This document shows positions 1 through 6,412 of a stretch of DNA of 8,004 nt, piece by piece (the first letter of the stretch is position 1; each line of letters begins with the position of its first letter). The notes beneath the pieces are model-generated. The model ran no database searches. It was not told where the DNA came from and saw only the letters and a program-made list of their open reading frames with translations. The position numbers and the translations under genes were made by a program. The stretch is from the NCBI GenBank assembly GCA_017853735.1, contig JAFMJA010000122.1:1-8004 (forward strand). The letters run 5' to 3'. The stretch is from Burkholderiaceae bacterium (lineage in GTDB: Bacteria; Pseudomonadota; Gammaproteobacteria; Burkholderiales; Burkholderiaceae_C).

Positions 1-73
1 CCCCCGACTTCACACCTTCAACAACGACGACAGCCACGGTGTCTTTGGCATCGTGTAATACAAAATGAATCAT
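1..73 (-). CDS. UxaA/SuyA-type SAF-domain protein, N-terminus only (cut by left edge)
   Basis: Only the first 24 codons are inside the window; the gene continues off the left end. The reading begins MIHFVLHDAKDTV and continues AVVVVEGVKSG. A short lead, then D-x-V-A/G-V-V-V followed by a Gly turn, is typical of the small SAF-domain subunit or N-terminal domain of the UxaA family. That family includes altronate dehydratase and SuyA, the small subunit of (2R)-sulfolactate sulfo-lyase. The ATG at 73-71 is preceded by GGAG with a 5-base gap, and a promoter with a consensus -35 box lies upstream. It is divergent from the GntR regulator, its likely controller. SuyA would make sense beside an HpsN-like dehydrogenase, but 24 residues cannot separate SuyA from other UxaA proteins. 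The opposite strand is also open here, ending at a stop at 56-58, but shows no recognisable family. Confidence 0.66.
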   Translation of the reverse strand, partial: MIHFVLHDAKDTVAVVVVEGVKSG

Positions 74-78
74 TAATG

Positions 79-82
79 CTCC
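79..82 (-). promoter_or_regulatory. Ribosome binding site of the left-edge UxaA/SuyA-like gene
   Basis: GGAG on the minus strand, five bases before the ATG at 73-71. It fixes the start and is a main reason to read this edge as a minus-strand gene. Confidence 0.6.
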
Positions 83-108
83 AGGGTTTACTGTTGAACC
101 GGGATGTG

Positions 109-136
109 AGTTTAAGGATTGTTCCAGCGCTGTCAA
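109..136 (-). promoter_or_regulatory. Candidate sigma70-type promoter for the left-edge gene
   Basis: On the minus strand, TTGACA (136-131) is a perfect -35 box. It is followed after 16 bases by TAAACT (114-109), a 4-of-6 match to the -10 box. The predicted transcript would start near 102 and have a leader of about 30 bases. The 20-bp palindrome at 138-157 sits one base upstream of the -35 box, where a bound regulator could block or assist polymerase. Prediction by eye only. Confidence 0.45.
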
Positions 137-137
137 T

Positions 138-157
138 CAAGTCATATATATGACTTG
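138..157 (+). promoter_or_regulatory. Perfect 20-bp palindrome, candidate GntR operator
   Basis: CAAGTCATAT is followed directly by its exact reverse complement ATATGACTTG. It lies between the divergent UxaA/SuyA-like gene and the GntR regulator, 33 bases before the regulator's ATG. GntR-family dimers bind short AT-centred palindromes, often with GT...AC arms, and commonly repress themselves and the divergent gene. The core GTCATATATATGAC fits that style. That this regulator binds here is inferred from position. Confidence 0.62.
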
Positions 158-190
158 TATGTCTGTCCAGTTCATGCTCAAATCTGCCTT

Positions 191-979
191 ATGAAAGCGA
201 AATCCGAAGCCGTCCTGCCTAATGCGCTTGCCCCTGGAGAGACAGAACCCCTGTACCGACAGGCCAAGCGCGAACTGCAAAAATTGATTGAAGCCCGACA
301 CTATGGACCTAGCGAGACTTTGCCGAGCGAAGCCTCATTGGCCAGCGCCTTAGGGATCAGCATCGGCACCCTGCGACACGCAGTCGATGAGTTGGTGCAT
401 GAGCATGTCCTGATTCGTCGCCAGGGTAAAGGCACTTTTGTGGCGCCTCACAACCCGGCTCGGTTCTTATTTCAATTTTTTCATGTTGAACCCCGCTGGA
501 CCTTTGGTGATGAAGTGCTCGATCGTCGGGATGAATATCCCAGTATCGAATGCATTCATTTCGAAAAAGCTGTGCCCACCGAAGAAGAGGCCATGGCCTT
601 GCGCATCAAGGCTAGCGACTTCGTATTTCGCATAGAGAATCGACTTTTACTTCAAGATCAAGTGGTCATGCATGATCAGCTCGTCTTGTCAGTCACATTG
701 TTTCGTCAGTTAACTGAGAAACGATTCATAGAACGACCCAACACCATCTATGGCCTATACCAAACAGATTTCGGGATCACCGTCTTGCGAGCTCAAGAAC
801 GTGCACGGGCCGTCAGTGCCAACCGAAACAGCGCACGGGTGTTGGGTGTACCTCTTGGCGCTCCAGTCATGGAGGTACATCGGTTGGCCTTGAGCTTTGA
901 GGACCGTCCGGTTGAATATCGCGTGTCGACCATCAACACCAGGCACCATGATTACGTCAATACTCTGGCGAAAAAATAA
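191..979 (+). CDS. GntR-family transcriptional regulator, HutC subfamily (UTRA domain)
   Basis: Cytoplasmic DNA-binding regulator of 262 residues, the usual size for the HutC group. Residues about 20-85 form the winged helix-turn-helix: LYRQAKREL, then LPSEASLASALGIS, the recognition helix IGTLRHAVDELV and the wing RRQGKGTFV. Residues from about 105 to 255 look like a UTRA ligand-binding domain, including the typical VMHDQLVLS strand, the IYGLYQTDFGI motif, and the end segment PVMEVHRLALSFEDRPVEYRVS. The frame is open back to a TTG at 119, but that start would place the perfect palindrome at 138-157 inside the coding region and add 24 residues unlike the family, so the ATG at 191 is preferred. 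It is divergent from the UxaA/SuyA-like gene, which it probably controls together with itself. Its effector is unknown. It ends 20 bases before the convergent lacI-type gene; no clear terminator hairpin is visible between them. Confidence 0.92.
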   Translation: MKAKSEAVLPNALAPGETEPLYRQAKRELQKLIEARHYGPSETLPSEASLASALGISIGTLRHAVDELVHEHVLIRRQGKGTFVAPHNPARFLFQFFHVEPRWTFGDEVLDRRDEYPSIECIHFEKAVPTEEEAMALRIKASDFVFRIENRLLLQDQVVMHDQLVLSVTLFRQLTEKRFIERPNTIYGLYQTDFGITVLRAQERARAVSANRNSARVLGVPLGAPVMEVHRLALSFEDRPVEYRVSTINTRHHDYVNTLAKK

Positions 980-999
980 GACCTAAGGGCTGGGTCGGT

Positions 1000-2040
1000 T
1001 TACCTAGAAGAATCTTTGGTGTGCGGGGGGCCGCAGGACTGGCGCACAACCAACGCAATGTCTACCTCCGTCTGAGACTGAACATTCTCATTTCTCAACG
1101 AGGCAAGCAAACGCTCGGCGGCCAAACTCCACATGTGCTCTGTAGGCACCCTGACCGTCGTCAATGCTGGCTGCAAGTGCTTTGCCATTTCCAGATCATC
1201 AAATCCAACCAGGGAAACATCCTGTGGCACTCTCATCCCCAAATGTGAAGCCTCCAGCAGAGCTCCAAAAGCCAGCACGTCGTTACCGCAAATCACCGCT
1301 GTCGGCCGAGACTTTTGGCGCATCAAACTTCTCATACCTTCGCGCGCCTTATCCAGGGTGTAGGGGCACTCCACCAGAAAATTGTCAGGCATCGAAATGT
1401 TTTCACTTTGCAAAGCCTCCCGAACCCCCTCAAGCCGCTGTAGGGCTCTGTCATTGTGGCGTGTCACTCCGGCCAGCATGGCAATCCGTCGATGCCCTAA
1501 GTCCAATAAATATCGTGTGACTTGGCGCATGGCAGCGGCATTGTCAAAACCAACACTCAGACTCCCCTTTCGCCCAGGGTGAACCATGACATGAACACAT
1601 GCAAGCCCCTGCTGATTGATAAAACGCAGCAACTTCGTGGATTGACTGAAGCCGCAAAGCACAAGCGCATCCACTCCTCGCGCGACTAGGTTAAGTACCT
1701 GCTTTCTTTCCGCTTCAGGATCGAAGCCGCTGGTTGCCACAAGCAATTGAAAATCTTCTTGAGTAAGACGCCTTTGCAAAGCATCAATTGCCTGGGAAAA
1801 AATCGCATTATCGATGGTGGGAAAAACGGCACCAATGGTTCCGGATCGCTGTAACATCAAAGCTCTTGCGCCTGCGTGTGGTACGTAACCAAGCTCAGTG
1901 ACTGCGTCAAGAACCTTTTTTCTCAGGGTATCACGGACCGTATCAGGCTTGTTTAAAACGCGGGAGACTGTGGCCGTAGAAACACCCGCACGCTTGGCAA
2001 CCAAATCGATTTTGGGTCGCATGCTGGGTATCTTTGACAT
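1000..2040 (-). CDS. LacI-family transcriptional repressor
   Basis: Cytoplasmic repressor of 346 residues when started at the ATG at 2040. The helix-turn-helix is at residues about 10-30 (KIDLVAKRAGVSTATVSRVLN). The hinge helix is near 55-63 (HAGARALML), with Leu61 at the position that normally inserts into the operator centre. A periplasmic-binding-like sensor domain starts at SGTIGAVFP and carries the usual LGHRRIAMLAG, ICGNDVLAFGAL and DVSLVGFDDLE segments. The frame stays open to 2235, but that extension would put both LacI-type operators inside the gene and add 65 residues not found in the family. The ATG at 2040 has only AGG directly in front, a weak ribosome site; an internal ATG at 2022 is possible. 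It is divergent from the dehydrogenase-Bug-sulfatase operon and probably represses both directions until a pathway compound binds. Its natural inducer is unknown. Confidence 0.93.
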   Translation of the reverse strand: MSKIPSMRPKIDLVAKRAGVSTATVSRVLNKPDTVRDTLRKKVLDAVTELGYVPHAGARALMLQRSGTIGAVFPTIDNAIFSQAIDALQRRLTQEDFQLLVATSGFDPEAERKQVLNLVARGVDALVLCGFSQSTKLLRFINQQGLACVHVMVHPGRKGSLSVGFDNAAAMRQVTRYLLDLGHRRIAMLAGVTRHNDRALQRLEGVREALQSENISMPDNFLVECPYTLDKAREGMRSLMRQKSRPTAVICGNDVLAFGALLEASHLGMRVPQDVSLVGFDDLEMAKHLQPALTTVRVPTEHMWSLAAERLLASLRNENVQSQTEVDIALVVRQSCGPPHTKDSSR

Positions 2041-2048
2041 CCTATTAA

Positions 2049-2062
2049 TGTACGCGCTTTCA
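2049..2062 (-). promoter_or_regulatory. LacI-type operator O1, next to the repressor start codon
   Basis: On the minus strand this reads TGAAAGCGCGTACA, matching the second site at 2148-2161 at 13 of 14 positions. It ends 8 bases before the repressor ATG, so it would lie inside the repressor's transcribed leader. Binding there could act as a roadblock or pair with the other site. The form resembles the CcpA/LacI-type consensus TGWAARCGYTWNCW. Confidence 0.6.
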
Positions 2063-2120
2063 AAACGGATCGGCGCAATCTCCTCAGTGGAAACCCCAAT
2101 ATAAATTTGATCTAGGAGGG

Positions 2121-2148
2121 TTGACGGGGTATTTTTTTGATCAATAAT
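2121..2148 (+). promoter_or_regulatory. Candidate sigma70-type promoter of the dehydrogenase-Bug-sulfatase operon
   Basis: TTGACG (2121-2126, 5 of 6 to the -35 consensus) is followed after 16 bases by AATAAT (2143-2148, 5 of 6 to the -10 consensus). Transcription would begin near 2155, inside the operator at 2148-2161, an arrangement suited to direct repression. The transcript would have a leader of about 300 bases before the first gene at 2454. Confidence 0.55.
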
Positions 2149-2161
2149 GAAAGCGCTTACA
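2148..2161 (+). promoter_or_regulatory. LacI-type operator O2, over the operon transcription start
   Basis: TGAAAGCGCTTACA contains the perfect 8-base palindrome AAGCGCTT and near-symmetric ends (TGA/ACA). It fits the consensus TGWAARCGYTWNCW recognised by LacI/GalR-family proteins whose recognition helix reads like ATVSRVLN, as this repressor's does. It overlaps the last base of the proposed -10 box and covers the predicted start of transcription. Its centre lies 99 bp from that of O1. Confidence 0.68.
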
Positions 2162-2453
2162 AAAAATCGTCTCAGCCCCTTACCAAGACAAAAAATTCCA
2201 GCCTGTTGAAAACCACTTCTCTGGCCTGGATTCAACTTGCACCTGCAATTGTTTGCCTGGAACTAGGAGATGATGCAAACATGCCTTGCTAGTGGTTGCT
2301 GAAATTGTTTTGGCTGCATCCAAGATCCTTCCTTGGCGCTGGCCGGATGGGGCGAAATAAGAAGCCTGCCAGCCTACAAACTGACCGGCTTGAATTAGCC
2401 ATGTATGTAACCTTTACCGACCAGGTGGTTCCGTCACCACCCATCAGATTCTC
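2162..2453 (+). other. Long leader before the dehydrogenase gene, no gene recognised
   Basis: This stretch separates the operon promoter from the first start codon. It contains only very short open frames: for example ATG at 2273 behind AGGAG would give nine codons. A weak hairpin (GGTGG at 2424-2428 with CCACC at 2437-2441) lies just before the dehydrogenase start, and no clear Shine-Dalgarno sequence precedes the ATG at 2454. No riboswitch or terminator was recognised. A second promoter nearer the gene is possible. Confidence 0.4.
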
Positions 2454-3767
2454 ATGACAACCACCTACTTGAAAAGAGCCAGCAAAACCCCCGAGACCGA
2501 AACGGCAACTGCCCGGAAAGTGGTCACGGAGATGCTTGCTGAAATAAGTAAAAATGGCGAATCAGCCGTCCGCTCATATGCCAAAAAATTAGATGGCTGG
2601 GATGCAGACATTGTCATGACGCGAGCGGAAATTAACCGACGTGCCGCCGAAGTACCCAACAGCGTGAAGCGGGATATTGATTTTGCAATCAGGCAAGTCA
2701 GCGATTTTGCTCATGCTCAGCGAAAGTCGCTCTCTGACTTCTCCGTGAAATTGCACCCCGGCGTGACCGCTGGCCAACGCGTGATTCCGGTCAATGTGGC
2801 AGGTTGCTATGCACCCGCTGGTCGTTACGCCCACATTGCCTCTGCTTATATGGGAGTCGCTACCGCTAAAGCCGCTGGAGTCCAAACCATCGTGGCCTGC
2901 TCGGGCCCATTTCGCGGTGGACCCATGCACCCCTATCTGCTGTATGCCTTCGACAAAGCAGGCGCCGATGTCATCATGACCCTGGGTGGAGTTCAAGCTA
3001 TCGCTACCATGGCCGACGGCTTGTTCACCGGCAAACCGGCTGATGTGATCGTGGGCCCCGGAAACAAGTTTGTTGCCGAAGCCAAGCGAACTCTATTTGG
3101 AAAAGTCGGAATTGATGTGTTTGCTGGCCCCTCTGAGGTAGCTGTGATTGCAGACGAAAGTGCGGACCCTGCAATCGTCGCCAGTGATTTAGTGGGACAA
3201 GCGGAGCACGGACATGAGAGTCCGGCTTGGCTCTTTACGACTTCCAAGGCACTGGCTCTAGAAGTCATCCAATTGATTCCACCGCTCATTGACGCTCTCC
3301 CGCCGACTGCGCGAGATGCGGCAGGAGCAGCCTGGCGTGACTATGGCGAGGTCATAGTCTGCGACTCCCGCGAGGAAGTCGTTACCATTTCCGACCAATA
3401 TGCAAGTGAGCATCTTGAAGTGCATGCGAACGATCTAGATTGGTGGTTAGGCAAACTCACCTGTTATGGCTCCTTGTTCCTGGGTGAGGAGACAACTGTC
3501 GCTTATGGTGACAAGGCCAGCGGCCCCAATCATGTCTTGCCTACAAAAGGGGCTGCACGTTACTCAGGTGGATTGTCTGTCCATAAATTCATGAAGACAC
3601 TAACTTGGCAGCGCATGACGCGTGATGCGGCCCGCGACATCGGCGAGGTCACGGCACGCATTTCTCGACTTGAAGGCATGGAAGCGCATGCCCGCACCGC
3701 GGATGACCGCCTCGCCAAATATTTTCCAGGTGATTCTTTTGATCTCGGCGAGCCTGTTTCCCTTTGA
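2454..3767 (+). CDS. Histidinol-dehydrogenase-family enzyme, HpsN-like (sulfopropanediol 3-dehydrogenase type)
   Basis: Cytoplasmic NAD-dependent, zinc-dependent dehydrogenase of 437 residues, the normal length for the HisD family; these enzymes oxidise an alcohol to a carboxylate in two steps. The signature GPGNKFVAEAKRTLFG (residues 201-216) and the DVFAGPSEV strand are present. By motif comparison with HisD, the zinc ligands are Gln249, His252, Asp353 and His412, and the catalytic pair is Glu319-His320 in ASEHLEV, so the site looks intact. The opening YLKRASKTPETETATARKV and the segment TKGAARYSGGLSVHKFM resemble HpsN-type proteins more than biosynthetic HisD, and no other histidine genes are near. 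HpsN oxidises (R)-2,3-dihydroxypropane-1-sulfonate to sulfolactate. Here the enzyme leads an operon with a Bug protein and a sulfatase, so a different small alcohol is equally possible. The ATG has no good ribosome site, but no earlier in-frame start exists. Confidence 0.88.
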   Translation: MTTTYLKRASKTPETETATARKVVTEMLAEISKNGESAVRSYAKKLDGWDADIVMTRAEINRRAAEVPNSVKRDIDFAIRQVSDFAHAQRKSLSDFSVKLHPGVTAGQRVIPVNVAGCYAPAGRYAHIASAYMGVATAKAAGVQTIVACSGPFRGGPMHPYLLYAFDKAGADVIMTLGGVQAIATMADGLFTGKPADVIVGPGNKFVAEAKRTLFGKVGIDVFAGPSEVAVIADESADPAIVASDLVGQAEHGHESPAWLFTTSKALALEVIQLIPPLIDALPPTARDAAGAAWRDYGEVIVCDSREEVVTISDQYASEHLEVHANDLDWWLGKLTCYGSLFLGEETTVAYGDKASGPNHVLPTKGAARYSGGLSVHKFMKTLTWQRMTRDAARDIGEVTARISRLEGMEAHARTADDRLAKYFPGDSFDLGEPVSL

Positions 3768-3809
3768 TTTCCCAATTCAAGTTCCGTAAATCACTACTCA
3801 GGAGTTTTA

Positions 3810-4784
3810 ATGAACCACTACCGATTTGTCCGTTCGCTTGTTACTTTGGCCTTGGTTTTTGCCAGCAGTTGGGTCAATGCGCAACCTTTTCCATCCAAGG
3901 CTGTCACCATTGTCGTACCCTTCCCTGCAGGCGGTGCACTGGACCTCGTGGCCCGCAGTATCGCTGAAGAAATGAGGGGCGACCTGGGTCAACCGGTGAT
4001 CGTTGATAACCGACCAGGGGCCGGTGGAACCCTGGGTTCCAGTATGGTTGCGCGCACTGCAGCTGACGGGTACACGATTCTTCTTGGATCGGTGGCCACT
4101 CACGCCATTGCTGCCGGGATCTATCCGAAGCTGCCCTATGACCCACTGGGTGACTTTGCCCCAATTTCACAGCTCACAAGCAGCCCACTTGTCCTGACCA
4201 GTTCGCTGCAACTGAAAGTCAGCTCGGTCGCAGAACTTGTAACGAAGGCCAAATCAGAGCCGGGAAAGTTGAACTATGCATCCACTGGTAACGGCACGGC
4301 GGTCCACATTGCCGGGGAAGCATTCCGCTCGGCCGCAGGCATTGAAGTACTTCACGTCCCCTACAAGGGCGGGCCACAAGCCATCACGGCCCTGCTCTCT
4401 GGTGAAGCAAATTACATCATTGCCAATCCGCAGTTGGTGATGCCTCATATCAGGTCGGCCAAGCTGAAAGCCCTGGCTGTAACAGGTGATGCTCGCATGG
4501 ACGCCCTGCCAGATGTTCCCACCCTGAAAGAAGCTGGCGTCTTGGGTGTCAATGTCTCAACCTGGTTCGGCTTGTGGGCCCCCAAGGGTACGCCAGCGGC
4601 CACCATTGAAAGACTGAACGCTTCAGCCCGCAAGGCATTGAACAGCACTGAGGTCAAACGCAAGTTACAAGCGCAAGGCGACTCCCCTGTTGGTAGCACT
4701 GCCAGTGATTTTTCGGCCTTTGTGCAAGCTGAACACAAGTACTGGGTGAATTTCGTACAGTCCGCCGGCATCAAACTTCAATGA
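3810..4784 (+). CDS. Bug-family (TctC-like) periplasmic solute-binding protein
   Basis: Exported protein of 324 residues, typical for the tripartite tricarboxylate transporter binding-protein family. A signal peptide is clear: basic MNHYRFVR, a hydrophobic stretch to about residue 20, and likely cleavage after VNA at 24. The mature part starts with the family hallmark segments KAVTIVVPFPAGGALDLVAR and VIVDNRPGAGGTLG. Further on are the usual LNYASTGNGT and VLHVPYKGG motifs. A good ribosome site, CAGGAG at 3799-3804, precedes the ATG. It lies 42 bases after the dehydrogenase and 26 before the sulfatase, so the three are probably one transcript. It presumably captures the pathway substrate, often an organic anion in this family. 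No TctA or TctB membrane partner is present in the window; such orphan Bug proteins are common in Burkholderiales and may share a distant transporter or serve sensing. Confidence 0.93.
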   Translation: MNHYRFVRSLVTLALVFASSWVNAQPFPSKAVTIVVPFPAGGALDLVARSIAEEMRGDLGQPVIVDNRPGAGGTLGSSMVARTAADGYTILLGSVATHAIAAGIYPKLPYDPLGDFAPISQLTSSPLVLTSSLQLKVSSVAELVTKAKSEPGKLNYASTGNGTAVHIAGEAFRSAAGIEVLHVPYKGGPQAITALLSGEANYIIANPQLVMPHIRSAKLKALAVTGDARMDALPDVPTLKEAGVLGVNVSTWFGLWAPKGTPAATIERLNASARKALNSTEVKRKLQAQGDSPVGSTASDFSAFVQAEHKYWVNFVQSAGIKLQ

Positions 4785-4810
4785 ATTTCCATTAACCATT
4801 CTGAGACAGC

Positions 4811-6412
4811 ATGTCAAAACCTAATATTCTTGTAATTCAAGCTGATCAACTGACAGCCAAGGTACTTCCGATGTACGGTGGTAGCGCTCACGCCATACCC
4901 AACATGAACCGTCTGGCAGAGCGAGGCGTCACTTTTCTTAACGCCTATTGCAATAACCCGGTTTGCGCTCCCTCACGGGCTGCCATGCTGACGGGTAGAC
5001 TGTCTTCAGCTGTTGCCGCCTATGACAATGCCGGCGATTTTCCTTCGTCCACCTTAACGCTTGCACATTACCTCCGACATCAAGGCTATCGAACCTGCCT
5101 GTCTGGCAAGATGCACTTTGCTGGCGCTGATCAACTGCATGGCTTCGAAGAGCGGGTGACCACTGACATCTACCCCTCTGATTTTGGCTGGACCGCTGAC
5201 TGGACCCAGACGAGGCAACCTTATGCGCCATCACGCATGAGCCTGCGCTCGATCGTCGAAGCGGGTCTATGTGAGCGTAACATGCAAATTGATTATGACG
5301 AGGAGGTCGCCTACAAAGCTGAGCAGTGGCTCCATGACCATGTTCGCAGCAGTGATAAACGCCCCTTCATGCTTTGGGCATCGTTTACCCATCCTCACAA
5401 CCCCTTCATCACAACAAAAAAATTCTGGGATTTGTACGAGCATGAAAAGATAGATCTGCCTCGAGTACCCTTCATCCCGATTGCCGACCGTGATCCGTGG
5501 TCGCAACGCTACGCCTACACCATCCGGGTTGATGAACATGACATTTCTGAAGAGCAGCTGCGCATCGCCCGGCACGCCTATTACGCAATGACCTCGTACT
5601 TCGACGCGCAAGTCGGCAGATTGCTGGAAGTGTTGGATCGAACTGGCACCACCCAAAATACATATGTCTTCATCGTCTCGGATCATGGCGAGATGCTGGG
5701 AGAGCGAGGTTCGTGGTTCAAATTTCAGCCATTCGAGGGTTCGGTTCGAATTCCCATGATCGTGGCTGGCCCCGGACTGAAGCAAGGTCACACAGAGGAG
5801 CGCGGAGTATCTCTGATGGACCTGCTACCGACCTTCAATGATCTGGTGTCCGATGGCAATCCCGTGGCACCGATCGACCCACTGGACGGAGTTAGCTTCG
5901 CCGACATGCTCCACGGCACAGACACTACACGCGGTGATGACGTGATGATGGAATTTCTTGGCGAAGGTGTTTTCGCGCCAGCCTGCATTTTGCGACAGGA
6001 TGGCTTCAAGTACGTCCACTGCAGACATGATCCTCCCATGATGTTCGACCTTAACAATGATCCTGACGAACTTCACAACCTGGCCGGTCAGCCTGACCAT
6101 GCGGCTCGACAGGCAAAACTTCATGGCGAGGTGATGAAGCGCTGGAATTATGATGAGCTGGAGCAAACTATCCTAGCTTCTCAGCAACGACGTCTTTTCG
6201 CTCAAGAGGCCTTATTGCAGGGTCGCTGGACTGCTTGGGACTACCAGCCTGTGGATGATGCTACCCGGCGCTATGTGCGCGGCGCGATTGATCCCAGCAC
6301 TACTGCGACCAAGGCAAGGCTGCGCTATCCGTTTGTCGCAGAGGTTCCACCCCACCACCCACGTGACCCAAGGGCAGACCTTGGTGTAACGCCTGCATGT
6401 GATGGACGTTAA
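4811..6412 (+). CDS. Cysteine-type sulfatase, choline-sulfatase (BetC)-like
   Basis: Hydrolase of 533 residues of the formylglycine sulfatase family, with no signal peptide, so cytoplasmic. It should release inorganic sulfate from an organic sulfate ester. Cys52 in NPVCAPSRAAMLTGR is the residue converted to formylglycine, so a formylglycine-generating enzyme is needed; none is in the window. Predicted metal and sulfate residues are in place: Asp12, Arg56, Asn73, Lys100 and His102 (SGKMHF), His194 or His196 (THPHNP), Asp291-His292 (SDHGEMLGERG) and Lys304. LHGFEERVTTDIYPSDFGW and the C-terminal RWTAWDYQPVDDATRRYVR resemble choline sulfatases. The part after DFGW (residues about 131-160) lacks the WWYHN stretch I recall from BetC, so the substrate may not be choline sulfate. 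No choline dehydrogenase or betaine genes are present. Its stop codon overlaps the start of the broken SDR gene by 11 bases. Confidence 0.9.
   Translation: MSKPNILVIQADQLTAKVLPMYGGSAHAIPNMNRLAERGVTFLNAYCNNPVCAPSRAAMLTGRLSSAVAAYDNAGDFPSSTLTLAHYLRHQGYRTCLSGKMHFAGADQLHGFEERVTTDIYPSDFGWTADWTQTRQPYAPSRMSLRSIVEAGLCERNMQIDYDEEVAYKAEQWLHDHVRSSDKRPFMLWASFTHPHNPFITTKKFWDLYEHEKIDLPRVPFIPIADRDPWSQRYAYTIRVDEHDISEEQLRIARHAYYAMTSYFDAQVGRLLEVLDRTGTTQNTYVFIVSDHGEMLGERGSWFKFQPFEGSVRIPMIVAGPGLKQGHTEERGVSLMDLLPTFNDLVSDGNPVAPIDPLDGVSFADMLHGTDTTRGDDVMMEFLGEGVFAPACILRQDGFKYVHCRHDPPMMFDLNNDPDELHNLAGQPDHAARQAKLHGEVMKRWNYDELEQTILASQQRRLFAQEALLQGRWTAWDYQPVDDATRRYVRGAIDPSTTATKARLRYPFVAEVPPHHPRDPRADLGVTPACDGR

Noticed and set aside
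2..58. Plus-strand tail of an upstream gene ending at the TAA at 56-58
   Set aside because: The 18 codons show no recognisable family, while the minus strand has a UxaA/SuyA-like start with a ribosome site and promoter.
119..190. N-terminal extension of the GntR regulator from a TTG at 119
   Set aside because: It would code through the perfect palindrome at 138-157 and add 24 residues with no family likeness; the ATG at 191 gives a standard-length protein.
2041..2235. Extension of the LacI repressor to an ATG at 2235
   Set aside because: It adds 65 residues before the helix-turn-helix, not found in the family, and overlaps both operators and the divergent promoter.
2273..2302. Leader peptide of nine codons behind AGGAG
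   Set aside because: Too short, no run of regulatory codons, and no clear attenuator structure behind it.
2454..3767. Biosynthetic histidinol dehydrogenase (hisD of the histidine operon)
   Set aside because: No other histidine genes are near, the gene is under a LacI-type operator with a sulfatase, and the C-terminal segments resemble the HpsN branch.
5267..5791. Minus-strand open frame of 174 codons inside the sulfatase
   Set aside because: Shadow of the sulfatase coding frame with no recognisable motifs and no ribosome site or operon context.
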